A stretch of 64,000 bases of DNA from NCBI RefSeq assembly GCF_034044635.1, contig NZ_JAXCLX010000002.1:372001-436000 (forward strand), read 5' to 3'. The position numbers and the translations under genes were made by a program. Below are positions 8,403-17,663 of the stretch, one piece after another. The notes under the pieces were generated by a model that worked only from the letters and a program-made list of their open reading frames with translations, was not told the DNA's origin and did not search any database. Each line of letters opens with the position of its first letter. Within the stretch, counting starts at the first letter, position 1. Source of the DNA: Dongia rigui (GTDB lineage Bacteria > Pseudomonadota > Alphaproteobacteria > Dongiales > Dongiaceae).

Positions 8403-9602
8403 CTAGCGCCCGACGCCACGATATTCCGAGAGCGGCACGGGTGTTGGCGTGCTCAGCATCTTGTCGATGTGATAACCCTGGAACATGCCAAAGCCGAGGT
8501 CGCGGCCGGTGAGGTAGCCGTCCTCGTCATCGACCCGGGCCAGCGCCAGGACCACGCCGGATTGGCGCAGCTTGTCGAAATAGGCGCGCCGGCGCAGCAG
8601 TTCCGGGCCGATGCCGGGCTGCCAGAAGACCTTCACCATATTGGGGTTGAGCTGCGCCAGATCGATCACGTTGATCAGCGACGGAATGATGCCGTCGATG
8701 GCAACCGTGCCGCCGCGCCCCTGGATGAGGTCGCGGGCGGCCATGAACTCGTTGAAGTTCTGCATGATGTCGCCCATGCGGAACTCGAAATTGAAGCGCC
8801 GCAGCGAGTTCAGCGAGCGCTTCTCGAACACCTCGAAATCGTTCGAGAACACGCTTTCGATATTGATGTTGAGCGAGGCGCGCTGTTCGGGCCGCTTGAT
8901 GCCTTCGATGGCTTTGAGGATGATGCGGTCGAGCGTCACCGTCATCTGGTTGAAGACGTTCTTGTTGTGACGCATGTCGACGCCGACCAGCAGATGCTGG
9001 CGCAGGGCTGCCATGCTGGCAAAGAACTCGCTCATGACCGGATGGAGCGGTTTGCCTTCCTCATAGATCGCGATCTGCTGGCTGCGCAGGAACAGATCGG
9101 CAAAGCGCGCATCGCCCAATTGCCGATAGGCACTCTCGATCTTGGCGATATGCTCCAGGAGGAGCATATCCATCATGTTCGAAACCTGGTCGACATTGGC
9201 GGCCTGGGCAGCGAGGCGCCGCACGGTCTCGAGCGCCCGCGGCCGGTCGCGCCGCAGATCGATGATCTGGGTGATGCGGTTGACGTCGACGGCGCCGAAA
9301 TAATCGGGCAGCTGCCGGCCGATCATGCGCAGCAGCTGCAATTTGGTGTCGGAGAGGATGCCGGAAACCAGGACCTCCTGGTCGGCCACCGTCATCACCA
9401 GGCTGGCAAGGCTCAGGCGATAGAGCCGGCAGCCGCGCCCGGAGAAATACTCATCCAGCCGGTCGGCGAAGGCCTTCAGGAACTCGATGCCTTCCTTGGT
9501 CCGGGTGAATTCCTCGAGGTTGAGAACCAGGACATAGGGCACCATGCCGCGATTGATCGGCGGATTGCTGATCCAGTCCACCAGTTCATCTATTTCGCTC
9601 AT
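8403..9602 (-). CDS. degenerate EAL-domain-like protein, probably catalytically inactive
   Basis: Protein of 399 residues without signal peptide or membrane segments. The C-terminal half (about residues 225-395) follows the order of an EAL phosphodiesterase: a NINIESVFS strand where EAL proteins have NxS, FEFRMGDI where they have ExTE, IDGIIPS at the DDFG position, VKVFW at the KID position, and GFGMFQGYHIDK matching the closing QGY motif. The metal-binding acidic residues are not kept, and no EAL tripeptide heads the domain, so c-di-GMP hydrolysis is unlikely. The N-terminal half (MVPYVLVLNLEEF, then a helical linker) may be a decayed GGDEF-like or sensory part. A scaffold or ligand-sensing role is an inference. 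Confidence 0.65.
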   Translation of the reverse strand: MSEIDELVDWISNPPINRGMVPYVLVLNLEEFTRTKEGIEFLKAFADRLDEYFSGRGCRLYRLSLASLVMTVADQEVLVSGILSDTKLQLLRMIGRQLPDYFGAVDVNRITQIIDLRRDRPRALETVRRLAAQAANVDQVSNMMDMLLLEHIAKIESAYRQLGDARFADLFLRSQQIAIYEEGKPLHPVMSEFFASMAALRQHLLVGVDMRHNKNVFNQMTVTLDRIILKAIEGIKRPEQRASLNINIESVFSNDFEVFEKRSLNSLRRFNFEFRMGDIMQNFNEFMAARDLIQGRGGTVAIDGIIPSLINVIDLAQLNPNMVKVFWQPGIGPELLRRRAYFDKLRQSGVVLALARVDDEDGYLTGRDLGFGMFQGYHIDKMLSTPTPVPLSEYRGVGR

Positions 9603-9676
9603 GGCACCAGTATCCGTGTGTTGGAGGCGGCCAGTATGCGGCCGAACCTCGAATCGTCAAGCAGGCAACGTGCCAG

Positions 9677-10483
9677 TCAAGGCATCGGGGGCACCAGCAG
9701 GGCAGGGTCCAGCCGCGTTTCGTTCCAGTTGAGACCCCAATGGAGATGCGGCCCCGTCGCCCGGCCGGTCTTGCCGACCGCACCAATTGTCTCTCCCTGG
9801 AGGACCATTTGACCCGGTTTCACATCGACGCGGCTCATATGCAGATAGCTCGAATAGATGCCAAAGCCATGGTCGATGATGACCGTGCCACCGGTCAGAT
9901 ATAGGTCCGTCTCGGCAAATCGCACCTGGCCCGCCGCCGGTGCCACGATCGGGCTGCCCTCGGGGGCGGCGATGTCGGTCCCGAAATGGGGGGCCTTGGG
10001 CGTACCGTTCAAGATGCGCTGGCTGCCATAGACCCCGCTGATTGGTCCCTTGGCCGGCCAGATGAACTGGCTCAGGAAATCGCGCCGGTCGGAGGGCGTG
10101 GCGCGCGCGGCCTTGACCTTCGCCTGGTCGGATTTGATACGCGCCTCGGTCGCCGGGTCCGGCGTCACCATGTTCTGATCGAGCTTGTCGATGCGCTGGA
10201 TCTCATAAGCGCGAGGGGCAATGGCGATGACCTGTTGTTCCGGCTTCCCATCGGCGTGAATGACGGTGAGTTGCACGTCGCTGCCCTGATCGCGGCCGAA
10301 GCCGATGACGAAGGTGCCATCGGCGCCGACCATCACCGGATCGTCGCCCAGCAGCACGGTGGCCCCGGGTTCGACCTGGCCCACCGCAAAGCCGCCCGGT
10401 TCGAGATGGCCCTTGAGATCGAGGGCTAGAGCCGGGGTCGTGCAGACAGCCAAAACCAGCGCCAGGAGAGCGCGCCAATTCAC
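9677..10483 (-). CDS. M23 family (LytM-type) metallopeptidase, exported
   Basis: Peptidoglycan peptidase or its regulator, 268 residues. A signal peptide (WRALLALVLAVCTTPALA) sends it to the periplasm. An N-terminal beta-rich region carries GHLEPGGFAVGQVEPGA. The C-terminal LytM domain has the zinc ligands in HFGTDIAAPEG (H and D) and in GPHLHWGLNW (HxH), plus the third conserved histidine in YSSYLHMSRV, so it looks catalytically competent. The start is a GTG at 10483 that overlaps the xseA stop by four bases (GTGA), so it is translated from the xseA mRNA. Confidence 0.92.
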   Translation of the reverse strand: MNWRALLALVLAVCTTPALALDLKGHLEPGGFAVGQVEPGATVLLGDDPVMVGADGTFVIGFGRDQGSDVQLTVIHADGKPEQQVIAIAPRAYEIQRIDKLDQNMVTPDPATEARIKSDQAKVKAARATPSDRRDFLSQFIWPAKGPISGVYGSQRILNGTPKAPHFGTDIAAPEGSPIVAPAAGQVRFAETDLYLTGGTVIIDHGFGIYSSYLHMSRVDVKPGQMVLQGETIGAVGKTGRATGPHLHWGLNWNETRLDPALLVPPMP

Positions 10484-11985
10484 AGCAACGACCCCTGAGG
10501 TCCGGTCCCTGATGCTGCCTTGGCCCGCTTTGGCTTATCACTCGGCTTGCCGCCGGCGACGGCCTCGACCGTGCCATCGCGGAATTGCAGCGTCAGCGTG
10601 TCGCCGCCGCCGACCGAAGCGGCGGTGAGGACCGGCTTGCCCTCGCCATCGCGCACCAGGGCAAAGCCGCGCTCCAGCACCTTCTCATAGGAATAGCTGT
10701 CGAGCATTTGGCCGAGGTGATCGAGGGCAGTGCGCTTCCTTGTCACCATCTCGGCCAAAAGGCGCGGGTTGAGGCCGTTGCCGACCCGCTCGAGGCCCCG
10801 ATGCTGGCGTTCCAATGCCAGATTGAACGCGGCACCCAGACGGTTGGCCGCAAGGTCGATGGCGTTGCGCGCCTCTGCCAGTTGCTGGTGCGGCGTTTTC
10901 AGTTCGGCCCGCAGCTGCGCCAGCCGATCGGTGCGGCGGCGGAAATAGGGCAGGCGTGCATTGGCCCAGCGCTCCAGCCAGCCATCGAGCGATTGCGCCT
11001 TTTCCTGGATGAGCCGCATCGGCTCCGGCAACCCCCGCGCCAGGCCTTCAACGGAAAGCCGCGCTTCGCCCAGGCGCCGGTTCATCGTGCTCATCAAGCG
11101 ATGGCCGATCTCGCCCAGCATGCTCACCAGTTCGGCCCGGACCGGCACGGCCATTTCGGCAGCAGCCGTCGGTGTCGGCGCGCGGCGGTCTGAGGCGAAA
11201 TCGATGAGGGTGGTGTCGGTCTCGTGGCCCACGGCGGAGATGAGCGGGATGGCGCTTTCCGCCGCCGCGCGCACGACGATTTCCTCATTGAAGGCCATCA
11301 AGTCTTCGATGCTGCCGCCACCGCGGGCGACGATGAGCAGGTCCGGCCGCGGCACGGCGCCCCCCACTTCCAGGGCATTGAAGCCGCGAATGGCGGCGGC
11401 GACTTGGGCTGCGGCCCCTTCGCCCTGCACGAGGACCGGCCACAGCAGCACGTGGCGCGGGAAGCGGTCGGTGAGGCGATGGAGGATATCGCGGATGACG
11501 GCACCGGTGGGCGAGGTGACGATGCCGATGATGTTGGGCAGGGTGGGCAGGCGGCGCTTGCGTTCCGGGTCGAACAGGCCCTCAGCCGCCAGCTTCTTCT
11601 TGCGCTCCTCGATCATCTTGAGGAGGGCGCCGACACCCGCGAGTTCCAGCCGCTCGATGACCAACTGGTATTCCGAGCGGTCGCCATAGGTGGTGATACG
11701 ACCGGTGGCGATAACCTCCATGCCGTCTTCCGGAATGATGCCGAGGCGCGCCGCATTCCCTTTCCAGCAGACCGATTTCAGGGCCGCGTTCTCGTCTTTG
11801 AGCATCAAATAGAGATGGCCGGAGGCGGCGCGCTTGAAACCGGAAATCTCGCCCTTCACCCGGACGCGGTCGAAGCGGCCTTCCAGGGTCCGCTTGATGG
11901 CCTGTGAAAGCTCGGAAACCGTCAATTCCCCAGCATTATGGCCGGGTTGCGGGGGGTTGGGCGGGAGAGAATCGAAATCTGTCAT
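10480..11985 (-). CDS. xseA: exodeoxyribonuclease VII large subunit
   Basis: Large subunit of exonuclease VII, which degrades single-stranded DNA into oligonucleotides, 501 residues (family about 400-530). The N-terminal OB-fold reads [29 protein letters not shown]. The catalytic core has the family motifs [30 protein letters not shown] and [28 protein letters not shown], and a long coiled-coil region follows. The C-terminal piece returns to RGFALVRD. The small subunit xseB is not in the window. The gene is divergent from purD with about 60 bp between the starts and is coupled to the M23 gene downstream. Confidence 0.97.
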   Translation of the reverse strand: MTDFDSLPPNPPQPGHNAGELTVSELSQAIKRTLEGRFDRVRVKGEISGFKRAASGHLYLMLKDENAALKSVCWKGNAARLGIIPEDGMEVIATGRITTYGDRSEYQLVIERLELAGVGALLKMIEERKKKLAAEGLFDPERKRRLPTLPNIIGIVTSPTGAVIRDILHRLTDRFPRHVLLWPVLVQGEGAAAQVAAAIRGFNALEVGGAVPRPDLLIVARGGGSIEDLMAFNEEIVVRAAAESAIPLISAVGHETDTTLIDFASDRRAPTPTAAAEMAVPVRAELVSMLGEIGHRLMSTMNRRLGEARLSVEGLARGLPEPMRLIQEKAQSLDGWLERWANARLPYFRRRTDRLAQLRAELKTPHQQLAEARNAIDLAANRLGAAFNLALERQHRGLERVGNGLNPRLLAEMVTRKRTALDHLGQMLDSYSYEKVLERGFALVRDGEGKPVLTAASVGGGDTLTLQFRDGTVEAVAGGKPSDKPKRAKAASGTGPQGSLL

Positions 11986-12045
11986 GGCGCGTCATTCTAT
12001 GGTATCGCAGGCACTCCTGTGAAAGTGATTTTGGGTCGAAAACGC

Positions 12046-13323
12046 ATGCGGATTCTGGTGGTTGGTTCGGGTGGGCGCGAACACGCCTTGTGCTGGAAAA
12101 TCGCGGCCTCGCCGCTCTGCGACAAGCTTTTCTGCGCGCCGGGAAATGCCGGCATCGCCGCTGTTGCCGAATGTGTCCCTGTGGGGGCTGAGGATATTCC
12201 GGGCCTCGTCGCGCTCGCCAAGGAACAGGGCGTGGATTTCGTCGTCGTCGGGCCGGAGGCGCCGCTGGTGGCGGGGCTCGCCGATGCGCTGGAAGCGGCC
12301 GGAATCGCCACCTTCGGCCCCAGCCGGGCGGCAGCCGAGTTAGAAGGCTCGAAGGGCTTCATGAAGGACATCGCCGCCAAATATAACGTGCCGACCGCAC
12401 GCTACCAGCGCTTCACGGCACCGGAACCGGCCAAGGCCTTTGCGCGGTCGCTGCCGCTCCCCGTCGTGGTGAAGGCGGACGGCCTCGCGGCGGGGAAGGG
12501 CGTCATCATCGCCGAAAGCCATGCCGAGGCAGAGGCCGCCATCGATGCCATGATGCGCGACAAGCAGTTCGGTGCCGCCGGCCTTGAACTCGTGGTCGAG
12601 GAATTCCTGCATGGCGAGGAGCTGTCCTTCTTCGCGCTCTGTGACGGGGCGCACGCCTTGCCGCTGGCCTCCGCCCAGGATCACAAACGCGTCGGCGATG
12701 GCGATACCGGGCTCAACACCGGCGGCATGGGCGCCTATTCGCCGGCACCCGTGGCGACGGCGCAAGTCGAGCGGCGCATCATGGACGAGATCATCCGCCC
12801 GACGGTCGACGGGATGGCCGCGGAAGGGAAGCCGTTCAAAGGCGTGCTCTTTGCCGGCATCATGGTGACCAAGGACGGGCCGAAGCTCATCGAGTTCAAC
12901 GTGCGCTTCGGCGATCCGGAATGCGAGGTGCTGATGCTGCGCCTCAAATCCGATCTGCTGCCGGCACTGATGGCCGCGCGCGACGGCGGCCTCAAGAATT
13001 TCGACCTGCGCTGGCACGACAAGGCCGCCGTCACGGTCATCATGGCCGCCAAGGGCTATCCCGGAAAACCGGAAGCCGGCACCGTGATCAAGGGCCTCGA
13101 GGCTGCCGCCAAGGTGACGGACGCGGCGGTGTTCCATGCCGGCACCAAGCGCAACGCGGCGGATGAGGTCGTGGCGGCCGGGGGCCGCGTGCTCGCCGTG
13201 TCCGCCGTGGCAGCAGATGTGAAGACGGCGCGGGCCCGCGCCTATGAGGCGGTCGACAAAATCGATTGGCCGGGCGGGTTCTGCCGCCGTGACATTGCCC
13301 ATCGCGCCATCGCGCGCCTCTAA
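12046..13323 (+). CDS. purD: phosphoribosylamine--glycine ligase
   Basis: GAR synthetase, second step of de novo purine synthesis: phosphoribosylamine + glycine + ATP gives GAR. It has 425 residues, the usual length. The N-domain starts [15 protein letters not shown]. The ATP-grasp domain shows [40 protein letters not shown] and [12 protein letters not shown] use the ATG at 12046 because the conserved family start begins exactly there; the open frame extends 36 codons upstream without family similarity. It is followed 12 bp later by a GST gene with a strong AAGGAG site overlapping the purD stop. Confidence 0.97.
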   Translation: MRILVVGSGGREHALCWKIAASPLCDKLFCAPGNAGIAAVAECVPVGAEDIPGLVALAKEQGVDFVVVGPEAPLVAGLADALEAAGIATFGPSRAAAELEGSKGFMKDIAAKYNVPTARYQRFTAPEPAKAFARSLPLPVVVKADGLAAGKGVIIAESHAEAEAAIDAMMRDKQFGAAGLELVVEEFLHGEELSFFALCDGAHALPLASAQDHKRVGDGDTGLNTGGMGAYSPAPVATAQVERRIMDEIIRPTVDGMAAEGKPFKGVLFAGIMVTKDGPKLIEFNVRFGDPECEVLMLRLKSDLLPALMAARDGGLKNFDLRWHDKAAVTVIMAAKGYPGKPEAGTVIKGLEAAAKVTDAAVFHAGTKRNAADEVVAAGGRVLAVSAVAADVKTARARAYEAVDKIDWPGGFCRRDIAHRAIARL

Positions 13324-13335
13324 GGAGCTCTCCGC

Positions 13336-13941
13336 ATGTTCAAGCTGCGCTATTCCTCGACCAGCCCCTTCGTGCGCAAGGTCCGCGTCGTCTCCATCGA
13401 GACGGGCCAGGAAAAAGATATCGAGCTCATCAAGACGGTGACCGCCGATCCCACTTGCGATATCGGCAAGGACAATCCCTTGAACAAGGTGCCGGCGCTG
13501 GTGCTGGAAGATGGCTCAGCACTCTATGACTCGCATGTCATCTGCGAGTTCCTGGATGCGCGACCGGGCGGCGGCAAGTTCTTCCCAGCCAATGGCCCTG
13601 CGCGCTGGACGGCCTTGCGGCAGGAAGCGCTGGCCAACGGCATGGCGGATGCCGGCGTCCTGCGCATGATGGAGACGCGCCGCCCGGCTGGCGAACAATC
13701 GCCGGCCTGGATTGCGCGCCAGAAGCTGAAGATGGAGCAGGGCCTCGATCAACTGGAGAAAGAAGCGCCGCATTTCGCCGCGGGCTTCGACATCGGCCTC
13801 ATGACGATTGCCATCGTGCTCGACTATTTCGACTTCCGCTTCAAGGCGGAAGGGTGGCGCAATGGCCGGCCCAACTTGACGAAATGGCATGAAGCCATCT
13901 CGGCCCGACCCGCGCTCAAGAGCACGCTGCCTTTCGAATAG
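13336..13941 (+). CDS. glutathione S-transferase family protein
   Basis: Cytosolic GST-like protein of 201 residues. The thioredoxin-fold N-domain reads KLRYSSTSPFVRKVRVVS with the serine expected near the glutathione thiol, then NKVPALVLEDGSALYDSHVI, where VPAL and the acidic-serine pair bind the glutathione backbone. The helical C-domain ends in YFDFRF...LTKWHEAISARPALKSTLP, typical of the YfcG/GstB-like group. The start is fixed by AAGGAG at 13322-13327. It is probably co-transcribed with purD, although the functional link is unclear. Its stop is 3 bp from the stop of the convergent oxidase. Confidence 0.92.
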   Translation: MFKLRYSSTSPFVRKVRVVSIETGQEKDIELIKTVTADPTCDIGKDNPLNKVPALVLEDGSALYDSHVICEFLDARPGGGKFFPANGPARWTALRQEALANGMADAGVLRMMETRRPAGEQSPAWIARQKLKMEQGLDQLEKEAPHFAAGFDIGLMTIAIVLDYFDFRFKAEGWRNGRPNLTKWHEAISARPALKSTLPFE

Positions 13942-13944
13942 GCT

Positions 13945-15165
13945 TTAACGCCGAAAGGCGAAGAGCTTGGCATCCGGGTCTTGGTGGCCAGCGAGTTCGC
14001 GCTGGATGATCTGGGCGGCGATGGCACTGAAGGTGATGCCGTTGCCGCCATAACCCAGCACGGCGTAGCAATGCGGCCGGCCAGGCAGGGCGCCGATGAG
14101 CGGCAGACCGGTATCCGACTGGCCGAAGCAGCCGGTCCAGGCGTAATCGGCGGTCACATCTACATGCGGGAACAGGCGCTTTAGTTTGCGGCCGATTGCT
14201 TCCACTTTCTGCGGCAGCAACGCGTCACGCTTCGCCTCATCGCTGAAATCTTCGTCCTCGCCGCCGACGATGATGCGACCGTCGGCGCTGGCGCGGAGAT
14301 AGAGATAAGGATCGGATGCTTCCCAGATCAGCCGCCGCTCGGGCCACAGGGCGCGGGTCTGCGGCTTCGTCGCATAGGCCCAGCTGGAAACGATCTTGAG
14401 ATCGCTGCGCTTGAGAAATTTCGGTGTCTCGTAACCGGTGGCGATGACGAGGTTGCGCGCGGCGATTTCATGGCCGGCGCTGGTCAGGATATCGACGCCG
14501 CCCCGCCGGCTGGCGATGTCGGTCACTTCGACGGGTGATAGAATGCGGGCACCGCGCAGGGACGCCGATCGCCACAGCGCCGTCACCAGCTTCACGGGGT
14601 CGAGTTCGCCCGACCCGCGTGAGAGGCTGGCGCCGCTGCGCTCGATGCCGCTGATCCGGCGCAGCTCGCCGCGGTCGAGATAGATCGAGCGCAGGCCCGC
14701 CTTCTGCCGCGCGGCGACTTCGCGTTTCAGCGCCGTGGCATTCAACTGATCGCCGCTGAGATAGAGGGTCTCGCGTTCGGCGAAATCACAGGCGATGCCC
14801 AGTTCCATGATGCGGTGGCGCAGATAGTCGACGCCCGTCGTCGAGCGCCAATACGCGCGGATGGCATTGTCCTTGCCGATCTTGCGGCCAAGTTGGATGA
14901 GCGGCGTGTCGATTTCGAACTGCAGCAGCGCGGTGCTGGCGGCGGTCGAACCGCGCACGGGACCCCGCCGGTCAAGCACGGTGACATCATGGCCGGCAAG
15001 CAGAAGCGCATCGGTGACCAAGGCGCCGCTGACGCCAGCGCCGATGACGACGATCTCAGCCTTTATCGAGCGGGTGAGGGGCCGGTGTGGCGTTGCTGGC
15101 TGGCGGGTGGCAAGCCACAGCGGCCGGCCGCTGCGGAGATCGCGTTTCCTGGTAAGGCCGGACAT
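13945..15165 (-). CDS. FAD-dependent oxidoreductase (DAO/glycine oxidase superfamily)
   Basis: Flavoprotein of 406 residues that probably oxidises an amine or amino acid. The Rossmann dinucleotide motif is VVIGAGVSGALVTDALLLAG near residue 38. GSTAASTALLQFEIDTPL is the following flavin-contact loop, and the C-terminal FAD contact is GYGGNGITFSAIAAQII. An N-terminal extension of about 35 basic residues precedes the FAD site. It resembles the PuuB-like oxidase at 29598 in fold but is not a close copy. It is followed (68 bp) upstream by the YddG-like exporter on the same strand. The substrate is not predictable. Confidence 0.85.
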   Translation of the reverse strand: MSGLTRKRDLRSGRPLWLATRQPATPHRPLTRSIKAEIVVIGAGVSGALVTDALLLAGHDVTVLDRRGPVRGSTAASTALLQFEIDTPLIQLGRKIGKDNAIRAYWRSTTGVDYLRHRIMELGIACDFAERETLYLSGDQLNATALKREVAARQKAGLRSIYLDRGELRRISGIERSGASLSRGSGELDPVKLVTALWRSASLRGARILSPVEVTDIASRRGGVDILTSAGHEIAARNLVIATGYETPKFLKRSDLKIVSSWAYATKPQTRALWPERRLIWEASDPYLYLRASADGRIIVGGEDEDFSDEAKRDALLPQKVEAIGRKLKRLFPHVDVTADYAWTGCFGQSDTGLPLIGALPGRPHCYAVLGYGGNGITFSAIAAQIIQRELAGHQDPDAKLFAFRR

Positions 15166-15232
15166 GTGGGAGGTTCCGTTGGGTGGGGGTGCGCGGGGAG
15201 AAACACGGCGCAGGCCCCAACGGTTCCGGCGG

Positions 15233-16156
15233 CTATTTCTTCAGATAGAGGTCGCGCGCCGCCAGCACGGCGCCGCCGACGATGGCAAGGCAGCCGAGAA
15301 GGACGGCCATGCTGGCCTCCGCCTTGCCGGTGGCGATGAGGAGCAGGGTCGAGATCAGCGGCGAGGCGTAGGAGATGGCGCCCAGCGCCTTGATGTCGCC
15401 TTTCTTGACGCCGTAATCCCAAACAAAGAACGCGGCCCCCACGGGGCCGATGCCCAGGGCGACGATGGCAAGCCATTGCCAAGCATCCGCCGGCCAGACC
15501 GTTTCTTCGACCAAGCCATGGCTGATGAAGCCGAGCAAGGCGGTCACACCGCAGAAGGCGCCGACCAGATCGGTGGGGGCGGAACCGAAGCGGCGCGAGA
15601 GCACGGAATAGATCGACCAGGTGAAGGCGCAGGCAAAGGCCGCACCATAGCCGAGGAGATCGCCAACCGGTTGATCGGCAGCGGGCGCCCCACGCGCCAG
15701 CAGCAGGATGACGGCCCCGCCCATGCCGATGGCGGCACCCGCCACATGCTGCCAATAGAGCTTCTCACCGGGGAGGAGGGCCGAGAACAGCACGATGAGG
15801 AGCGGCCACAGATAGGCGATGAGGCTCGCTTCCACCGCCGGGGCATGGTCGAGCGCCACGAAATAGAAGAGGTGATAGAGGAACAGCCCGCCGATGCCGA
15901 TGGCATAGACCGGCCAGGGCTGGCGGAAGAAGGCGAAGGCACCGCGCCCAACGGCTACTGCATCCTTGGCCCATTTCAGGCAGCAGAACAGGAAGGCGAT
16001 GCCGAAGGTCATGGCCATCAGCTGAAAGGGCGGCACCGCGCCGGTCGATGACGTAAAGAGGGCCAACGTCGCCCACAGCAGGACGGCGATGGCGCCGATC
16101 ATGGTAGCGCGGCGGGTGGCGGAGTGGCGGTCGGCGGGGAGGGCTGTGTCGGTCAT
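15233..16156 (-). CDS. EamA/DMT family transporter, YddG-like
   Basis: Ten-helix drug/metabolite transporter of 307 residues with two EamA repeats. Helix 1 is IGAIAVLLWATLALF. The segment VEASLIAYLWPLLIVLFSALL closely follows the E. coli YddG segment around its YLWP motif, which suggests an amino acid exporter of that type. The second repeat includes GAAFACAFTWSIYSVLSRR. The location is the inner membrane. It lies upstream of the FAD oxidoreductase on the same strand. The YddG relationship is a by-eye judgement. Confidence 0.88.
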   Translation of the reverse strand: MTDTALPADRHSATRRATMIGAIAVLLWATLALFTSSTGAVPPFQLMAMTFGIAFLFCCLKWAKDAVAVGRGAFAFFRQPWPVYAIGIGGLFLYHLFYFVALDHAPAVEASLIAYLWPLLIVLFSALLPGEKLYWQHVAGAAIGMGGAVILLLARGAPAADQPVGDLLGYGAAFACAFTWSIYSVLSRRFGSAPTDLVGAFCGVTALLGFISHGLVEETVWPADAWQWLAIVALGIGPVGAAFFVWDYGVKKGDIKALGAISYASPLISTLLLIATGKAEASMAVLLGCLAIVGGAVLAARDLYLKK

Positions 16157-16198
16157 GGCCCGCCTGCTATGGCAAGCCGCGGGCGACCCGTCAAGTTG

Positions 16199-16295
16199 AA
16201 GGACCCCTCTCCCCGCAAGCGGGGCGAGGGAGTGGAGACCGAATTTGCCTTGGAGCCCCTCGCCCTTCTGGGGAGAGGGGTTGGGGTGAGGGGGA
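16199..16295. repeat. GC-rich palindromic repeat, family F copy 1
   Basis: Intergenic element of two inverted arms, CCCCTCTCCCCGCAAGCGGGG and, 60 bp on, GGGGAGAGGGGTTGGGGTGAG, joined by a spacer that is also shared with the copy at 38703-38813 (GACCGA, then GAGCCCCTCGCC). It sits just after the stop of one gene and before the start of another on the minus strand. Such REP-like elements can form strong RNA hairpins. Confidence 0.75.
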
Positions 16296-16787
16296 TTACG
16301 TCCGTGGTGCCAGGAAGACGATGAGCAGCCAGTTGGCCAGCACGATCGAGGTGATCATGAAAAAGAGCAGGACATAGCGGTGGAAGTTGCGCTCGCGCTC
16401 GGTCACCAGGCCGCGGATCATGCGGGTGAGGTTCGAGAAACGCTCGGCGATGAGGTTCATCTTCTCGCGCTCGGCATTCTGCCAGAACTGGTAGATCACC
16501 AGCGAATAGATGGCACCCACCGACAGCACCAGGCTGATGATCATGCACAGCTTGAAGAGGAAACCGGCCTTGGAGGCGTAATCGCCGGTCAAGCCCAGCA
16601 GCACGAAGAGGCCGAGCGACCCCAGCAGCGTGCCCCATTGCTGGTGCTTGGCAAAGCGGATGGTGTCGGCGGAGGCGCGATAGAGCTCCAGCATTTCGGC
16701 ATGGGTCAATTCGTCGAGATCCGACGGTTCGACCGTCAGCGGCTCGGCGACTTCTTCCGCTGCTTCGTTCTTGGGGGCCTTGGCCAT
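16296..16787 (-). CDS. small membrane protein of unknown function
   Basis: I do not recognise this 163-residue protein. Residues 1-25 are charged and rich in Glu and Ala. A helical stretch leads into three likely membrane segments: LLGSLGLFVLLGLTG, LCMIISLVLSVGAIYSLVIY and, after a charged amphipathic region (REKMNLIAERFSNLTRMIRG, RERNFHRY), LLFFMITSIVLANWLLIVFL. This resembles small inner-membrane proteins with a cytoplasmic four-helix loop. Upstream is a hairpin (16800-16832) and then the phbB stop 105 bp away, so read-through from the PHB genes is possible. Confidence 0.7.
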   Translation of the reverse strand: MAKAPKNEAAEEVAEPLTVEPSDLDELTHAEMLELYRASADTIRFAKHQQWGTLLGSLGLFVLLGLTGDYASKAGFLFKLCMIISLVLSVGAIYSLVIYQFWQNAEREKMNLIAERFSNLTRMIRGLVTERERNFHRYVLLFFMITSIVLANWLLIVFLAPRT

Positions 16788-16799
16788 GTTCCACCGCTT

Positions 16800-16832
16800 C
16801 CATTACCTGCCCGGATTATGGACAGGTAATGG
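16800..16832. promoter_or_regulatory. 10-bp inverted repeat in front of the small membrane protein gene
   Basis: CCATTACCTG (16800-16809) and CAGGTAATGG (16823-16832) are perfect inverted arms with a 13-base loop, ending 12 bases before the ATG at 16787. There is no U-run after it, so it is not a classical terminator. It could be a regulator-binding site or an RNA hairpin near the ribosome site. A consensus DnaA box (TGTGGATAA, 16842-16850) lies next to it in an A/T-rich patch. Confidence 0.5.
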
Positions 16833-16892
16833 TTAAGAAGCTGTGGATAACTTATTTTTGATTTTAGATCAGCAGTTTACGGAGAAAATCCG

Positions 16893-17615
16893 TCAATACA
16901 TATGCTGGCCGCCATTGATGGAGAGGGTTGAGCCGGTGATGAAGCCGGCCTCGTCGGCGACCAGGAAGAGGACGCCGCGGGCGATTTCCGAGGCCTGGCC
17001 AAGGCGCCCCACGGGGATCTTGGCGACGATCTTCTCCAGCACCTGCGGCGGCACCGCGCGCACCATGTCGGTGTCGATATAGCCGGGGGCGATGGCATTG
17101 ACCGTGATGTTCTTGGCCGCCCCTTCCTGGGCCAGCGCTTTCGTGAAGCCGTGGATGCCGGATTTGGCGGCCGCGTAATTGACCTGGCCGTATTGGCCGG
17201 CCTGGCCGTTGATCGAACCGATATTGACGATGCGGCCGAAGTTGCGCTCGCGCATGCTGTCGATGACCGCGCGGCAGGTGTTGAAGCAGGAGGAGAGGTT
17301 GGTGTGGATCACCGCCTCCCATTGTTCCGGCGTCATCTTGTGCATGGTGCCGTCGCGGGTGATGCCGGCATTGTTGACGACGATGTCGACCGGCCCCAGT
17401 TCGGCGGTGATCTTGGCGATGCCGTCCTTCACCTGTTTGAAATCCGAGACGTCGATCTTGTAGGCCGGAATGCCCGTCTGATGGGTGAAGGCCTTGGCCT
17501 TCGCCTCGTCGCCGCCATAGACCGCGGCCACCTTATAGCCCGCATCCTTCAGCGCCAGGCTGATCGCCTCGCCGATCCCGCGGGTTCCCCCGGTCACCAC
17601 CGCCACTCGTTGCAT
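16893..17615 (-). CDS. phbB: acetoacetyl-CoA reductase
   Basis: NADPH-dependent short-chain dehydrogenase of 240 residues that reduces acetoacetyl-CoA to (R)-3-hydroxybutyryl-CoA, the PHB monomer. The cofactor site is VTGGTRGIGEAISLALKDAG. NNAG is in VVNNAGITRDGTMHKM, the catalytic Ser in NIGSINGQAGQYGQVNYAAAK together with the YxxxK pair, and IAPGYIDTDMVRAV follows. These PhbB-specific segments separate it from FabG. It is transcribed after phbA on the same strand with 142 bp between them, a spacer holding two palindromic repeats. Confidence 0.96.
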   Translation of the reverse strand: MQRVAVVTGGTRGIGEAISLALKDAGYKVAAVYGGDEAKAKAFTHQTGIPAYKIDVSDFKQVKDGIAKITAELGPVDIVVNNAGITRDGTMHKMTPEQWEAVIHTNLSSCFNTCRAVIDSMRERNFGRIVNIGSINGQAGQYGQVNYAAAKSGIHGFTKALAQEGAAKNITVNAIAPGYIDTDMVRAVPPQVLEKIVAKIPVGRLGQASEIARGVLFLVADEAGFITGSTLSINGGQHMY

Positions 17616-17663
17616 GCGTCTCTCCCTGGTCTGTTTTTTGTTTATGCGTCTTCAGTTTCGTGC

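Noticed and set aside
8469-9812. A 447-codon open frame on the plus strand
   Set aside because: It is the antisense of the EAL-like gene, with no ribosome site or domain, and continues into the M23 gene.
12046-13323. A purD start at 11938
   Set aside because: The first 36 codons have no family similarity and the conserved [15 protein letters not shown] begins at 12046.
16842-16850. Possible replication origin because of a consensus DnaA box
   Set aside because: Only one box is present, and no dnaA, dnaN, gidA, parAB or A/T-rich unwinding array is near.
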